Below are positions 25,487-33,261 of a stretch of DNA of 64,000 nt, one piece after another (position 1 is the first letter of the stretch; every line of letters starts with the position of its first letter). Made by a program: the position numbers and the translations under genes. The notes below the pieces were generated by a model. That model searched no databases. It had not been told where the DNA came from and worked only from the letters and a program-made list of their open reading frames with translations. Source of the stretch: Thermanaerothrix solaris (GTDB lineage: Bacteria; Chloroflexota; Anaerolineae; Anaerolineales; Anaerolineaceae); the NCBI RefSeq assembly GCF_032334255.1, contig NZ_JAUHMF010000002.1:248001-312000 (forward strand), given 5' to 3'.

Positions 25487-26577
25487 AGCCCGCGCACCAC
25501 GTCCGCGATGACCTCCAGCGCCTGGGTGACCAGCGCCAGATCGGCCTGGCTGCCCATGTGCCCTAAGCGGAAGACCTTACCCGCCAGCGGCCCGTAGGAA
25601 CCGCCCACCACCAGTCCGCGCTGGCGGAAGCGCGCATCCAGTTCCGGCCAGGAAATACCCTCTGGCACAACCACGGCCGTCACGGTCGGTGCCGGTATAG
25701 CCTCCGGTCGCGGCAGCAGGCGCAGGCCCAGGTCTTGCAGGCGCTGGCGGCAGTAGGCCGCCACGTGTTCGTGACGGGCAAAGACGTTTGCCAGCCCCTC
25801 TTGGAGCAGCATATCCGTAGCGATTTTAAGCGTAGCCACCCCATGCCAGTTGGGGGTATAAGGGAACTCAAAGCGCGCTTGGGCGTGGCGGAAAGGCTTC
25901 AGGGCATCGTAGCCGGCGTAATCCACCTGGTCAATGATCTCCCAAGCCGTTTCGCTGACAGCCACAAAGGCCATCATCGGTGGGGCGGAGAGCACTTTCT
26001 GCGAACCGCCCAACGCCAGGTCAATCCCCCAGGCATCCACCTCCACGGGGGTCCCACCGATGCTGGAAACGGCATCTACGTAAAAGAGGGGTACGCCGTA
26101 TTTGGCTTTGAGGCGTCCTACTTCAGCCAGCGGGTTGAGCGTGCCCGAGGGCGTCTCGCAGTGCACGGCGGTGATCATCTTGGGTTTGAATTCGATGATC
26201 GCGGCCTCGATTTCATCCCAGTTATTCAGCGTGGCGTCATAGGGCAGACCGATGATCTTAACCTCAGCCCCGATGGCCTGCGCCATCTCGGCGATGCCAT
26301 AACCGAAGACGCCGGTCGCCAAGGCCAGCACCCGGTCACCCGGGCGCAGGGTGCTTTTGAGCGCCCCCCACAGCGCCAGCATCCCCTCCCCGGTTTGGAT
26401 CACGATGCGGTTGCGGGTGGCGCACACCTGCTGCAGGTTGGCTTCGGTCTGGTTATAGAGATCGAGGAACTCGCGCTCCAGATCGCCGGAACCGTAATCT
26501 TTTTGCAGTGCGGCGAGCACCTGGGGCGGCACGCGTACCGGCCCCGGCACCATAGGAATGGGATACGTCTCCATCAC
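25483..26577 (-). CDS. Class V aminotransferase (alanine/serine-glyoxylate type)
   Basis: A 364-aa PLP enzyme of the alanine-glyoxylate / serine-pyruvate aminotransferase family. The Schiff-base Lys lies in 'LALGGSQKVLSAPP' near residue 195, PLP-binding Asp in 'LFYVDAVSSIGG', and the N-terminus 'PMVPGPVRVPPQVLAAL' is family-typical. It faces the HAD gene and may act in the same 2-oxoacid/glyoxylate metabolism as the neighbouring D-2-hydroxyacid dehydrogenase; that link is inference from position only. Confidence 0.92.
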   Translation of the reverse strand: MMETYPIPMVPGPVRVPPQVLAALQKDYGSGDLEREFLDLYNQTEANLQQVCATRNRIVIQTGEGMLALWGALKSTLRPGDRVLALATGVFGYGIAEMAQAIGAEVKIIGLPYDATLNNWDEIEAAIIEFKPKMITAVHCETPSGTLNPLAEVGRLKAKYGVPLFYVDAVSSIGGTPVEVDAWGIDLALGGSQKVLSAPPMMAFVAVSETAWEIIDQVDYAGYDALKPFRHAQARFEFPYTPNWHGVATLKIATDMLLQEGLANVFARHEHVAAYCRQRLQDLGLRLLPRPEAIPAPTVTAVVVPEGISWPELDARFRQRGLVVGGSYGPLAGKVFRLGHMGSQADLALVTQALEVIADVVRGL

Positions 26578-26601
26578 TGCCTCCAGAGTTGCTCATTGTA
26601 G

Positions 26602-26796
26602 TCACGGGGTACGTGTTACCATAAGACCGGGTTGGTCTAAATGGGCTTCAAGGCGCAGACGCTTGAGCGCCAATGCGCAATAGGCCGGGTCAATCTCGAT
26701 GCCAATGCCTTGGCGCGGTAACCGATGGTTGGTGGTTTCCAGTAATTTTACCAACGAAACTCCCGCTTTCGGCGCTCTGTTTTGCCTCGTTTTCAT
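26602..26796 (-). pseudogene. Possible remnant of a DNA methyltransferase C-terminus
   Basis: A 64-aa frame whose middle reads 'GIGIEIDPAYCALALKRL', the phrase that closes many site-specific DNA methyltransferases (G-x-G-I-E-I-D-P-x-Y-x-x-x-A-x-x-R-L). The residues before it do not form the catalytic or S-adenosylmethionine motifs, and no upstream coding sequence continues it. It is therefore best read as a truncated leftover rather than a working enzyme. It could also be a coincidental short ORF. Confidence 0.35.
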
Positions 26797-26830
26797 ATCC
26801 TCTTAATCCGCTTGCGTCATAATTAGGGCT

Positions 26831-26992
26831 GTGAAGACCCGCTTACGCCGTTTTACCCAAAGCCCGACCTCGCGCCGTCACACATATCCTCGCTTTTGGG
26901 AAAAAGCCATCCCGGTCTTTCTTGTTCTGATCGGCGTGGCGATTCTGATTCTGCTGGGAGTCATCCTGGCCGTGGTGCTGGGGTGGTTGTAA
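26831..26992 (+). CDS. Small single-span membrane protein (53 aa)
   Basis: A GTG-started 53-codon gene: a basic N-terminus (KTRLRRFTQSPTSRRHTYPR), then FWEKAIPVFLVLIGVAILIL and LLGVILAVVLGWL ending in TAA. The profile is a positively charged cytoplasmic segment plus one long hydrophobic helix. A CATAAT box (26818-26823) sits 7 nt before the GTG, so the mRNA may be leaderless. It is only 24 bp upstream of the next membrane-protein gene. No family assigned. Confidence 0.6.
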   Translation: MKTRLRRFTQSPTSRRHTYPRFWEKAIPVFLVLIGVAILILLGVILAVVLGWL

Positions 26993-27016
26993 ATCAAATT
27001 TTTACTGGAGGCTGGT

Positions 27017-27751
27017 ATGAACGTCTTCACTACCGTGTTACCGTTTCTTTCCAGTGCGGTCAGCCTGATCTTTGCCCTGTTGGTCTTGCGTCGCTTTGGG
27101 CGCAAACGCGGCGCGCATCATTTATTGTGGGGGATTGGCATGCTTTTTTATGCCATCGGCGGCTTCTGTGAGGGCTACTACGGCGCCCTGGGTTGGAACC
27201 CGTTGATCTTCCGTCTGTGGTATCTCTTCGGCGCGATGCTGGTGGCAGCCTGGCTGGGGCAGGGGACGGCCTATCTGTTGATCCGCCGCCGTGGTGTTGC
27301 GCACGCCTTGATGGCGCTTCTCCTGCTGGGTTCGATTTACGGCGCGGTGCGCGTCTTTGGCGCCGAACTCGACCCGGCGCTCATGTCGGGCGGGCTGCAC
27401 ACCGCGAGCGAATTGAGTGGGCGCGCCATCGTCACCCCCGGCGTACGCACACTCACGCCTTTCTTTAATCTTTATGGGACGGTGCTCCTGGTGGGGGGAG
27501 CAGCCTATTCGGCCTGGCTCTTTTGGCGCAAGCGCGTGCTGCTCCATCGCACCATCGGCAATGTGCTGATCGCCATCGGCGCCCTGCTGCCTGCTTTTGG
27601 TGGCACCTTCAGCCGCCTGGGCATCCCCGGTGCGCTTTACATCAGCGAATTCCTGGGCGCAGTGTTGCTCTTCGCCGGCTTCTTGCGGGCGACAACACCG
27701 CTTCCTCAGCCCGCCGAAGCGGCCTCGGCCCCTCAGACGGCGGCGTCTTGA
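27017..27751 (+). CDS. Multi-pass membrane protein of unknown function
   Basis: A 244-aa protein with about seven hydrophobic helices (roughly residues 4-24, 35-55, 64-84, 92-112, 150-168, 178-196, 204-222) and an Ala/Pro-rich cytoplasmic tail. A good ribosome-binding site (TGGAGG) precedes the ATG. No catalytic motif is recognised. It probably forms a unit with the 53-aa membrane protein upstream; the UbiA gene follows after 86 bp. Confidence 0.8.
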   Translation: MNVFTTVLPFLSSAVSLIFALLVLRRFGRKRGAHHLLWGIGMLFYAIGGFCEGYYGALGWNPLIFRLWYLFGAMLVAAWLGQGTAYLLIRRRGVAHALMALLLLGSIYGAVRVFGAELDPALMSGGLHTASELSGRAIVTPGVRTLTPFFNLYGTVLLVGGAAYSAWLFWRKRVLLHRTIGNVLIAIGALLPAFGGTFSRLGIPGALYISEFLGAVLLFAGFLRATTPLPQPAEAASAPQTAAS

Positions 27752-27837
27752 ACGCCACCTTGACGAATCCGCGTCCACTGGCTAGGATTTAGGCGCTTGC
27801 GACCATTCATCTATCTCAACCTTGGGAGAGATAACAT

Positions 27838-28734
27838 ATGCCGTCATTGAAATCCCTGCTTGGCCCGATGCGCGTTCCCTTTCTACTGCTCACCCCGGCC
27901 TGTGTGGCGCTGGGCGTGGCAACGGCTTACTGGCAAACCGGCCACCTGAGCGGTGGGCAGGTATTGCTGGTGCTGATCGCAGCGCTGGCTGCGCACATTG
28001 CCGTTAATGCCCTGAACGAGTATGTGGATTACAAAACCGGGCTCGACCTGCGCACCCAGCGCACGCCGTTCAGCGGAGGCAGCGGCACCCTCCCGCAGCA
28101 GCCCAATCTCGCCCCGGCTGCGCTCCGGATTGGCCTGATCAGCCTGGCCGTGCTCAGCTTGATTGGGGTCTATTTTGTCGCCTTACGTGGGTGGCAGTTG
28201 GCGCTGATCGGTGTGCTGGGCGTGCTGGTCATTGTGACCTACACCCCGCTCATCACCCGCGTGCCGGCGCTATGCCTGATCGCGCCGGGGCTGGGCTTCG
28301 GTCCGTTGATGGTCATCGGCACGCACCTGGCGCTGGGGGGCAGCCTCTCGGCAGCGGTGGTGGTGGCTTCACTGGTGCCGTTCTTCCTGGTCAATAACCT
28401 GCTTCTGCTTAATCAGTTCCCGGATGTGGAAGCGGATCGCAGTGTGGGGCGTCATCACTACCCCATTGCCCTGGGACGCCGGCGCAGTGCCGTGATCTAT
28501 GCCTTGTTCCTCGGCTTAGCTTACCTCGCTGTGGTGGCCGGGGTAGTGGGTGGGGTGTTGCCCGCGACCAGCTTGCTGGGGCTACTGGCGGCGGTGTTAC
28601 TCCCGCCCGTGATCCGGGGTGTCCTGCGTTATGCCGACGATCTGCCCCATCTGATGCCCTATTTGGGGTTAAACGTCCTCCTCAACCTGGTGACGCCGGT
28701 GCTGGTGGCATTGGGGTTCTTCCTGGCGGTGTGA
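27838..28734 (+). CDS. UbiA-family prenyltransferase (MenA-like)
   Basis: A 298-aa integral-membrane prenyltransferase with about eight spans. The first Asp-rich motif is 'NALNEYVDYKTGLD' (N-x3-D-x-x-x-x-x-D type, near residue 60) and the second is 'LNQFPDVEADRSVGRHH' (near residue 195). Both bind Mg-diphosphate of the prenyl donor. MenA (1,4-dihydroxy-2-naphthoate prenyltransferase, menaquinone synthesis) is the likeliest role, but other aromatic acceptors are possible. A perfect terminator follows. Confidence 0.9.
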   Translation: MPSLKSLLGPMRVPFLLLTPACVALGVATAYWQTGHLSGGQVLLVLIAALAAHIAVNALNEYVDYKTGLDLRTQRTPFSGGSGTLPQQPNLAPAALRIGLISLAVLSLIGVYFVALRGWQLALIGVLGVLVIVTYTPLITRVPALCLIAPGLGFGPLMVIGTHLALGGSLSAAVVVASLVPFFLVNNLLLLNQFPDVEADRSVGRHHYPIALGRRRSAVIYALFLGLAYLAVVAGVVGGVLPATSLLGLLAAVLLPPVIRGVLRYADDLPHLMPYLGLNVLLNLVTPVLVALGFFLAV

Positions 28735-28754
28735 GGAAGACCGTAATTGAGATC

Positions 28755-28789
28755 AAAACGCCCCTGGGCAATCCCCAGGGGCGTTTTTT
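28755..28789. terminator. Intrinsic terminator between ubiA-like gene and doxX (bidirectional)
   Basis: AAAACGCCCCTGGG (28755-28768), a 5-nt loop and CCCAGGGGCGTTTT (28774-28787) form a perfect 14-bp stem with T/A runs on both sides. It can serve both converging genes. Confidence 0.9.
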
Positions 28790-28812
28790 GACGAAGGCAT
28801 TACAAGAAGGAC

Positions 28813-29409
28813 TCAGGAGGTATGGCCTGCCGCCGGCGCCGTCTCGCTCTTCGTGGCAAAGACCCGCCCGGGGCGCCAGGGCGTGCCTAACAGGGGTAGT
28901 AGCCAGCGATCCAATCCCCACCAGCCGGCTGTCTTCCAGGCCAGGATCAAGAAGATCGAGAGGGTGAACAAGACCGGGTTGATGCTGGCGGTGCCGGCCA
29001 TCATGAAATTCCAGTTCATGAACGCACCGAAGAAAGCGGCAATGCCCACGAAGGCGCCCAAGATGAGGGCAACGCCCACCAGCAATTCGCCGGCGATGAT
29101 CAATTTAGCGAACCAGACGTAATGCCCCCCATCCAGCAGGCTTTGAATGAAAGCCCGGTACCACTCAAAGGCAATTGGAGGGCGGGCGGGGGGTGGTGGA
29201 ACGGCCACGGCATTTTGCCAAAATCCTTTCAACGCCAGGCCGGTTTGGGTCCAGGCCGGGTTGCCCAGTTTACCCAGCCCGGAAGTCAGCCAGGTATAGC
29301 CGACGTACACGCGCACAATTAGCCACAGCCAAGCCCAGGAAGGGCTACCGAATAGATGCTGGATGAAGGGTGGGTCGGTGATTTCAATCACACGGCCTTT
29401 TTCGGACAT
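28813..29409 (-). CDS. DoxX-family membrane protein
   Basis: A 198-aa four-span membrane protein. 'RVYVGYTWLTSGLGKLGNPAWTQTGLALKGF' is the DoxX/DoxD-like N-terminal signature (thiosulfate:quinone oxidoreductase subunit relatives). 'AKLIIAGELLVGVALILGAFVGIAAFFGAFMNWNFMMAG' is the conserved second half. The role is probably redox- or membrane-associated; a thiosulfate-oxidising activity is not implied by family alone. AAAGGAGG precedes the ATG. Upstream lies a 37-bp element shared with the BBE-like oxidase gene at 33262. Confidence 0.88.
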   Translation of the reverse strand: MSEKGRVIEITDPPFIQHLFGSPSWAWLWLIVRVYVGYTWLTSGLGKLGNPAWTQTGLALKGFWQNAVAVPPPPARPPIAFEWYRAFIQSLLDGGHYVWFAKLIIAGELLVGVALILGAFVGIAAFFGAFMNWNFMMAGTASINPVLFTLSIFLILAWKTAGWWGLDRWLLPLLGTPWRPGRVFATKSETAPAAGHTS

Positions 29410-29436
29410 TTAACACCTCCTTTTACAAGATTATTC

Positions 29437-29473
29437 TTCATAATAACACCAAATTTGTAAAGTTACATTAAAA
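29437..29473 (-). promoter_or_regulatory. Shared promoter/operator element, copy 1 (doxX)
   Basis: 37 bp matching 34771-34807 at 30 positions by eye. Invariant blocks (plus strand) are TTCATAATA, CACC, ATTTGT and TTACATTAAAA. Read on the minus strand it contains a -10-like TATTAT and an inverted repeat TGTAA-CT-TTACA near the -35 region. Confidence 0.6.
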
Positions 29474-29676
29474 CCCCTGTTATAGAGGTCCCGGCAGGGC
29501 TTCCCGGATAAAGCCGTTTTTTAGACTAAAAACAGGAAGGGCTTTACAAAGGCGACTGCGGGAACGTAATTTTTACTTAACGAAATGGTTAAGATAAAAA
29601 CAAACGTCCTTATGTATAATCTTAACAAACCTAAAACGTTTTACTTCTTCGCGACGAATCGAAAAGGAGTCTGACC

Positions 29677-31701
29677 ATTTCCCCACCCAAGTCTTTTTCC
29701 TTCATTCGGCTAATAACAGCCATCGTTCTAGGCATTTTTCTCTTTTCAATTCTGGTTTCCGCAAGTCAGGCGGCGATGAGGTTGCAAGTTGGCGGAACGT
29801 CGCTTTATCTGCCGTTGATCGCTAACGGTACACCTTCGGAATGGACGCAGTTTGCCCATGATCCCCAGCGCACCAGTTTCACCGAGCAGATGGTGGCAAC
29901 CCCGTGGCGGTTGAAGTGGATCTGGAACGGGTCAGACGCTTTGGGCAAGGTCCCTAGTGGCAAGTTTGGCTTACCGCGCAACAGCCAGGCGATTACGGGC
30001 GGCGGGCGGGTCTACATTTCAGCCGGTTCACGGGGCGTCTTTGCGCTCAATAACACTAGCGGGGCAGTGGTATGGAATCAAGTTGCGATTGGCACGGTCA
30101 ACTCCACCCCAGCCTATGACATGCGTAGCGATGCGCTATTGGTGGTCTCCAGTAACGGGCGACTGTATCGTTTGAGTGCCGCTAACGGTCAAGTCTTGAA
30201 CCAGTTCAACAGTGGTAGTAGCAGCCAGCTCCCCCTTCCACCGGCCTTGTGGGAGGATACAGTTTACTTCAGCATGGGTCAGCAGGTTTATGCGCTTGAC
30301 CGCACGAGTTTGGCCGTACGTTGGCAGTACAACGCTGGCTCACCGGTCGAAACCCCGCCAGCCTATTCCCCCTCCGCCCAGACGGTTGTGGTTGTTAGCC
30401 GTGATTTGTACGTCCACGCCATCAACGCCAACAACGGCAGCCGCCGCTGGCGGGTTAAACCCACCCCTTTACAACCCGGTGACCCCAATGGTGATACCAA
30501 TTATGCCGAGGCCAAAAACGGCTGGCCCGTGATTGCCGAACAGCACGGGCTGGTGCTGATCCGCTACCGGCTGGATTGGCAGTCCCTTTGGAATTTCAAC
30601 CCCAACGTTTTAACCACCAACAGCCAAATTCGCCAGTTCTTCTTAAGTAATCGTGCCGATCAGCCCCTATTTGCCCTGCGTTTAAGCGATGGATCTGAGG
30701 CTTTTATCCCCAACGTGGGCAACGGTGGTTTCGGCGATGGCGGTTATCTACCGATGGGGCCGCTGCCGGCAATTGCTCGTGTGGATGGGAAAGAGATTGC
30801 CTATATCGTGGTGCGAGGAGGCCCATGCCCGCAAAATCCATGCGATTCGCGCTGGGATTCACACCTCGGCGAGTTGCTGTTGGATGATCAGACTGTCAGC
30901 GGTTTTCAGGCTGGCGATGTTCGCTTCATGGAAAACACTTTCTTCCCAACCGACGAGCAAGCCTTTATCAGTGTGGCGGGTAACATGATCTTGGCCGGAC
31001 ACTGGGAGGCCGGAATTGCCCACCAGATTGCCGACCGCTCGCCTTCCCGCGGAGCGACCACGACCAACCCCATTCTCGTGAATGATCTGCCCCACATTGC
31101 TACCTCACAAGATCAAGATGTTTGCAACAGTGGGTTTCTGGCCAGCCACTACTGCTCGGTGGGATTGTCCAACACACGCACCTGGCCGGGCGGTTTCTAC
31201 ATCTACTGGAAAGAAGGCCCCGTATATGATCAGTATTGGAGCGAGTATGCCACCTGGGTGGTCAGCAATAATACTATCTACTTTGTCAGCACGGATGGAG
31301 CGGTAGTAGCGTTGGAGCACGGAGTCCCCTCAACCGCCAGCCTTTTGGGCGATTTTGTCTCGTCCCAATCTGATCTGCCCGTGTCACCACCAACGCTAGA
31401 TGAGCCAATTTCCTATGAACAGGCGGCGCAGTACGCTGGTCATGTAGTTACAGTCGAGGGACAACTGGTACGGGTGTTCAATAATGGCAAGGCCGTGTAC
31501 CTGTCCTTCGTTGAACCCCATCAGCGTCAGTTTGTGGTGCGAATAATGAAAGATAACTGGGACGCATTCGGTCAACCACCGGATACTCTTTACCGCGCCG
31601 GTCAGCGAGTGCAGATACGTGGCCTGGTCGCATGGTATCAAGGTGGCCCGGTCATCAATGTTAGCGAACCAGAGCAGATCACCGTGATCGGTGACCAATA
31701 A
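29677..31701 (+). CDS. Secreted PQQ-like beta-propeller protein with C-terminal OB-like domain, ATT start
   Basis: A 674-aa protein if read from ATT at 29677. The first ATG (29776) has no ribosome-binding site and lies just after the end of a textbook signal peptide encoded upstream in frame (SPPKSFSFIRLITAIVLGIF then LFSILVSASQAA). No ATG, GTG or TTG precedes it back to the in-frame stop at 29632, while AAGGAG sits exactly 7 nt before ATT. Residues about 55-520 form a PQQ-type propeller with repeats such as 'VYALDRTSLAVRWQYNAGSP' and 'LYVHAINANNGSRRWRV'. Residues about 570-672 look like an OB fold ('HVVTVEGQLVRVFNNGKAVYL'). It has a YLPL motif after the signal peptide, shared with the next gene. 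Function unknown; probably surface-exposed. Confidence 0.82.
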   Translation: MSPPKSFSFIRLITAIVLGIFLFSILVSASQAAMRLQVGGTSLYLPLIANGTPSEWTQFAHDPQRTSFTEQMVATPWRLKWIWNGSDALGKVPSGKFGLPRNSQAITGGGRVYISAGSRGVFALNNTSGAVVWNQVAIGTVNSTPAYDMRSDALLVVSSNGRLYRLSAANGQVLNQFNSGSSSQLPLPPALWEDTVYFSMGQQVYALDRTSLAVRWQYNAGSPVETPPAYSPSAQTVVVVSRDLYVHAINANNGSRRWRVKPTPLQPGDPNGDTNYAEAKNGWPVIAEQHGLVLIRYRLDWQSLWNFNPNVLTTNSQIRQFFLSNRADQPLFALRLSDGSEAFIPNVGNGGFGDGGYLPMGPLPAIARVDGKEIAYIVVRGGPCPQNPCDSRWDSHLGELLLDDQTVSGFQAGDVRFMENTFFPTDEQAFISVAGNMILAGHWEAGIAHQIADRSPSRGATTTNPILVNDLPHIATSQDQDVCNSGFLASHYCSVGLSNTRTWPGGFYIYWKEGPVYDQYWSEYATWVVSNNTIYFVSTDGAVVALEHGVPSTASLLGDFVSSQSDLPVSPPTLDEPISYEQAAQYAGHVVTVEGQLVRVFNNGKAVYLSFVEPHQRQFVVRIMKDNWDAFGQPPDTLYRAGQRVQIRGLVAWYQGGPVINVSEPEQITVIGDQ

Positions 31702-31716
31702 CGCTGGGGTAATCTG

Positions 31717-33186
31717 ATGTTTCGGTTTGGGTCTCAGTTTACCTTGCCGCAATGGCTAAAAGGAATAATCGTGGTGACACTATTCGCCGCGCTGATTTTG
31801 CAGGCTTCATGGGTTACGGCACAAAATCCACAACCGCAAAATCAACCGGTGTACTTGCCGTTAATTCTGCGCGATTTTTGCGCAGAAGAAACGCTGCCAC
31901 GCATCAATGTCCCTGAGTTTCCGGCTAACAGCAATATTCCTGAAGAATACTTCGGACAGACCGCGATTGCCTGGTTTGGGCAAGTAACGCCCTCTAAAAA
32001 CTATGCCGATATCCGTGTGGGCTACAACTCCAATCTCTTATATGTATATCTGGCAGTCTTTGATCGTTCGCTCTGGTATGATATGAGCCCATCTGCCGAG
32101 CGTTTAACCGAATGGGATGCGGTGACCTTGCTACTAGATACGAGTGGCGGAACGTTCCTTTCAACGTCTTCCTGGCGTTTCGTTGCCCAACTCAGTAGCG
32201 ATCCAAGCCCTGCCTATCGTGCGGTCTATCGGGGTAGCACCAGCGGTTGGCAAAAAATTACCACCTCGTTTCAAGCCGTACCTGGTTGGCGAGGGAATGC
32301 GCTTAATGATGATACAGACTCCGATCGTGGTTGGGCGATGGGCTTTAGCATTCCGTTTAGCAGCTTGGGGCTGGCTTCGGCTCCCACGTCTGGTCAAACC
32401 TGGCGAATGGCCGTTATTGTCCACGACCGCGACTCCCGTATCGGTCCGCCCGTCGGCGATCAATCCTGGCCACCGATTGCTGCCACGCATAACCCGGCTT
32501 GCTGGGGTTTCTTGACTTTTGGCCTGCCGTCCTATACATCTAACCGACCAGTAGTTGGGAGTGTGACGATCCGTCGCCCTACCCAAAACAGCCCGCTGGT
32601 GCCGGATGCGGATGTGGGCGCAGCCATCGAAAACCAGTGCCCTGGCGATGAGTATCATATCTGGAATGAATGGGGCAATCGCAATTACGGAAAAGCCCCA
32701 GATTTCAATGTACAGAATCAATCTGATGTGGCCGATTGGCCGTGTTTTGCTAAGTATTACATCACTTTTCCACTATCCGATGTGCCGCGCCATAAAATCA
32801 TCGTTTCCGCAACGCTGACGTTGCATCAGTTCGGCAACTCGGGCGGGCCGGGGCAAGCTCGCTCATCCTGGATTCAGGTGCTCACCACCCGGCAGGACTG
32901 GGGAGAAAACAATATCACCTGGAACAACGCACCGCTCGCGGATGAAAATATCGGTGGCAACTGGGTGGAACCGCTTACGACGCATCCGGGTTGGCCCGGT
33001 GTGGCTCGTCATTGGGATGTCAGTTATGCTGTGGCCAAAGCCTATGCGCGCGGGGAACCGTTGCGGTTAATCCTCTATTCGGCAGATTCGAATTACCACA
33101 GCGGCAAGTATTTTGTCTCATCCGATACGGGCGATTGGAATGCAGAGGGACGCCCCCGCCTGGAAGTCCGATGGGGTGAGCCCTGA
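31717..33186 (+). CDS. Secreted protein with CBM9/DOMON-like and DNRLRE-like domains
   Basis: A 489-aa exported protein. The signal peptide covers residues 1-36 (ending VTA-QN), then 'PVYLPLILRDFC', the same YLPL linker motif as in the protein encoded 15 bp upstream. Residues about 55-265 resemble family-9-like carbohydrate-binding/DOMON modules ('LLYVYLAVFDRSLW', 'EWDAVTLLLDTS', 'GWAMGFSIPFSSLGL'). Residues about 285-487 resemble the DNRLRE domain ('NYGKAPDFNV', 'WGENNITWNNAPL', 'LRLILYSADSN', 'RPRLEVRW'). No catalytic residues are evident. It likely binds polysaccharide or forms a surface layer with its neighbour. Confidence 0.82.
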   Translation: MFRFGSQFTLPQWLKGIIVVTLFAALILQASWVTAQNPQPQNQPVYLPLILRDFCAEETLPRINVPEFPANSNIPEEYFGQTAIAWFGQVTPSKNYADIRVGYNSNLLYVYLAVFDRSLWYDMSPSAERLTEWDAVTLLLDTSGGTFLSTSSWRFVAQLSSDPSPAYRAVYRGSTSGWQKITTSFQAVPGWRGNALNDDTDSDRGWAMGFSIPFSSLGLASAPTSGQTWRMAVIVHDRDSRIGPPVGDQSWPPIAATHNPACWGFLTFGLPSYTSNRPVVGSVTIRRPTQNSPLVPDADVGAAIENQCPGDEYHIWNEWGNRNYGKAPDFNVQNQSDVADWPCFAKYYITFPLSDVPRHKIIVSATLTLHQFGNSGGPGQARSSWIQVLTTRQDWGENNITWNNAPLADENIGGNWVEPLTTHPGWPGVARHWDVSYAVAKAYARGEPLRLILYSADSNYHSGKYFVSSDTGDWNAEGRPRLEVRWGEP

Positions 33187-33261
33187 AACCGACCCGCTAA
33201 ATGAGACTTTCCCTTTACATGATCCCAGGCACCTCGGGGTGGCGGTACTGCCCAACCTGAC

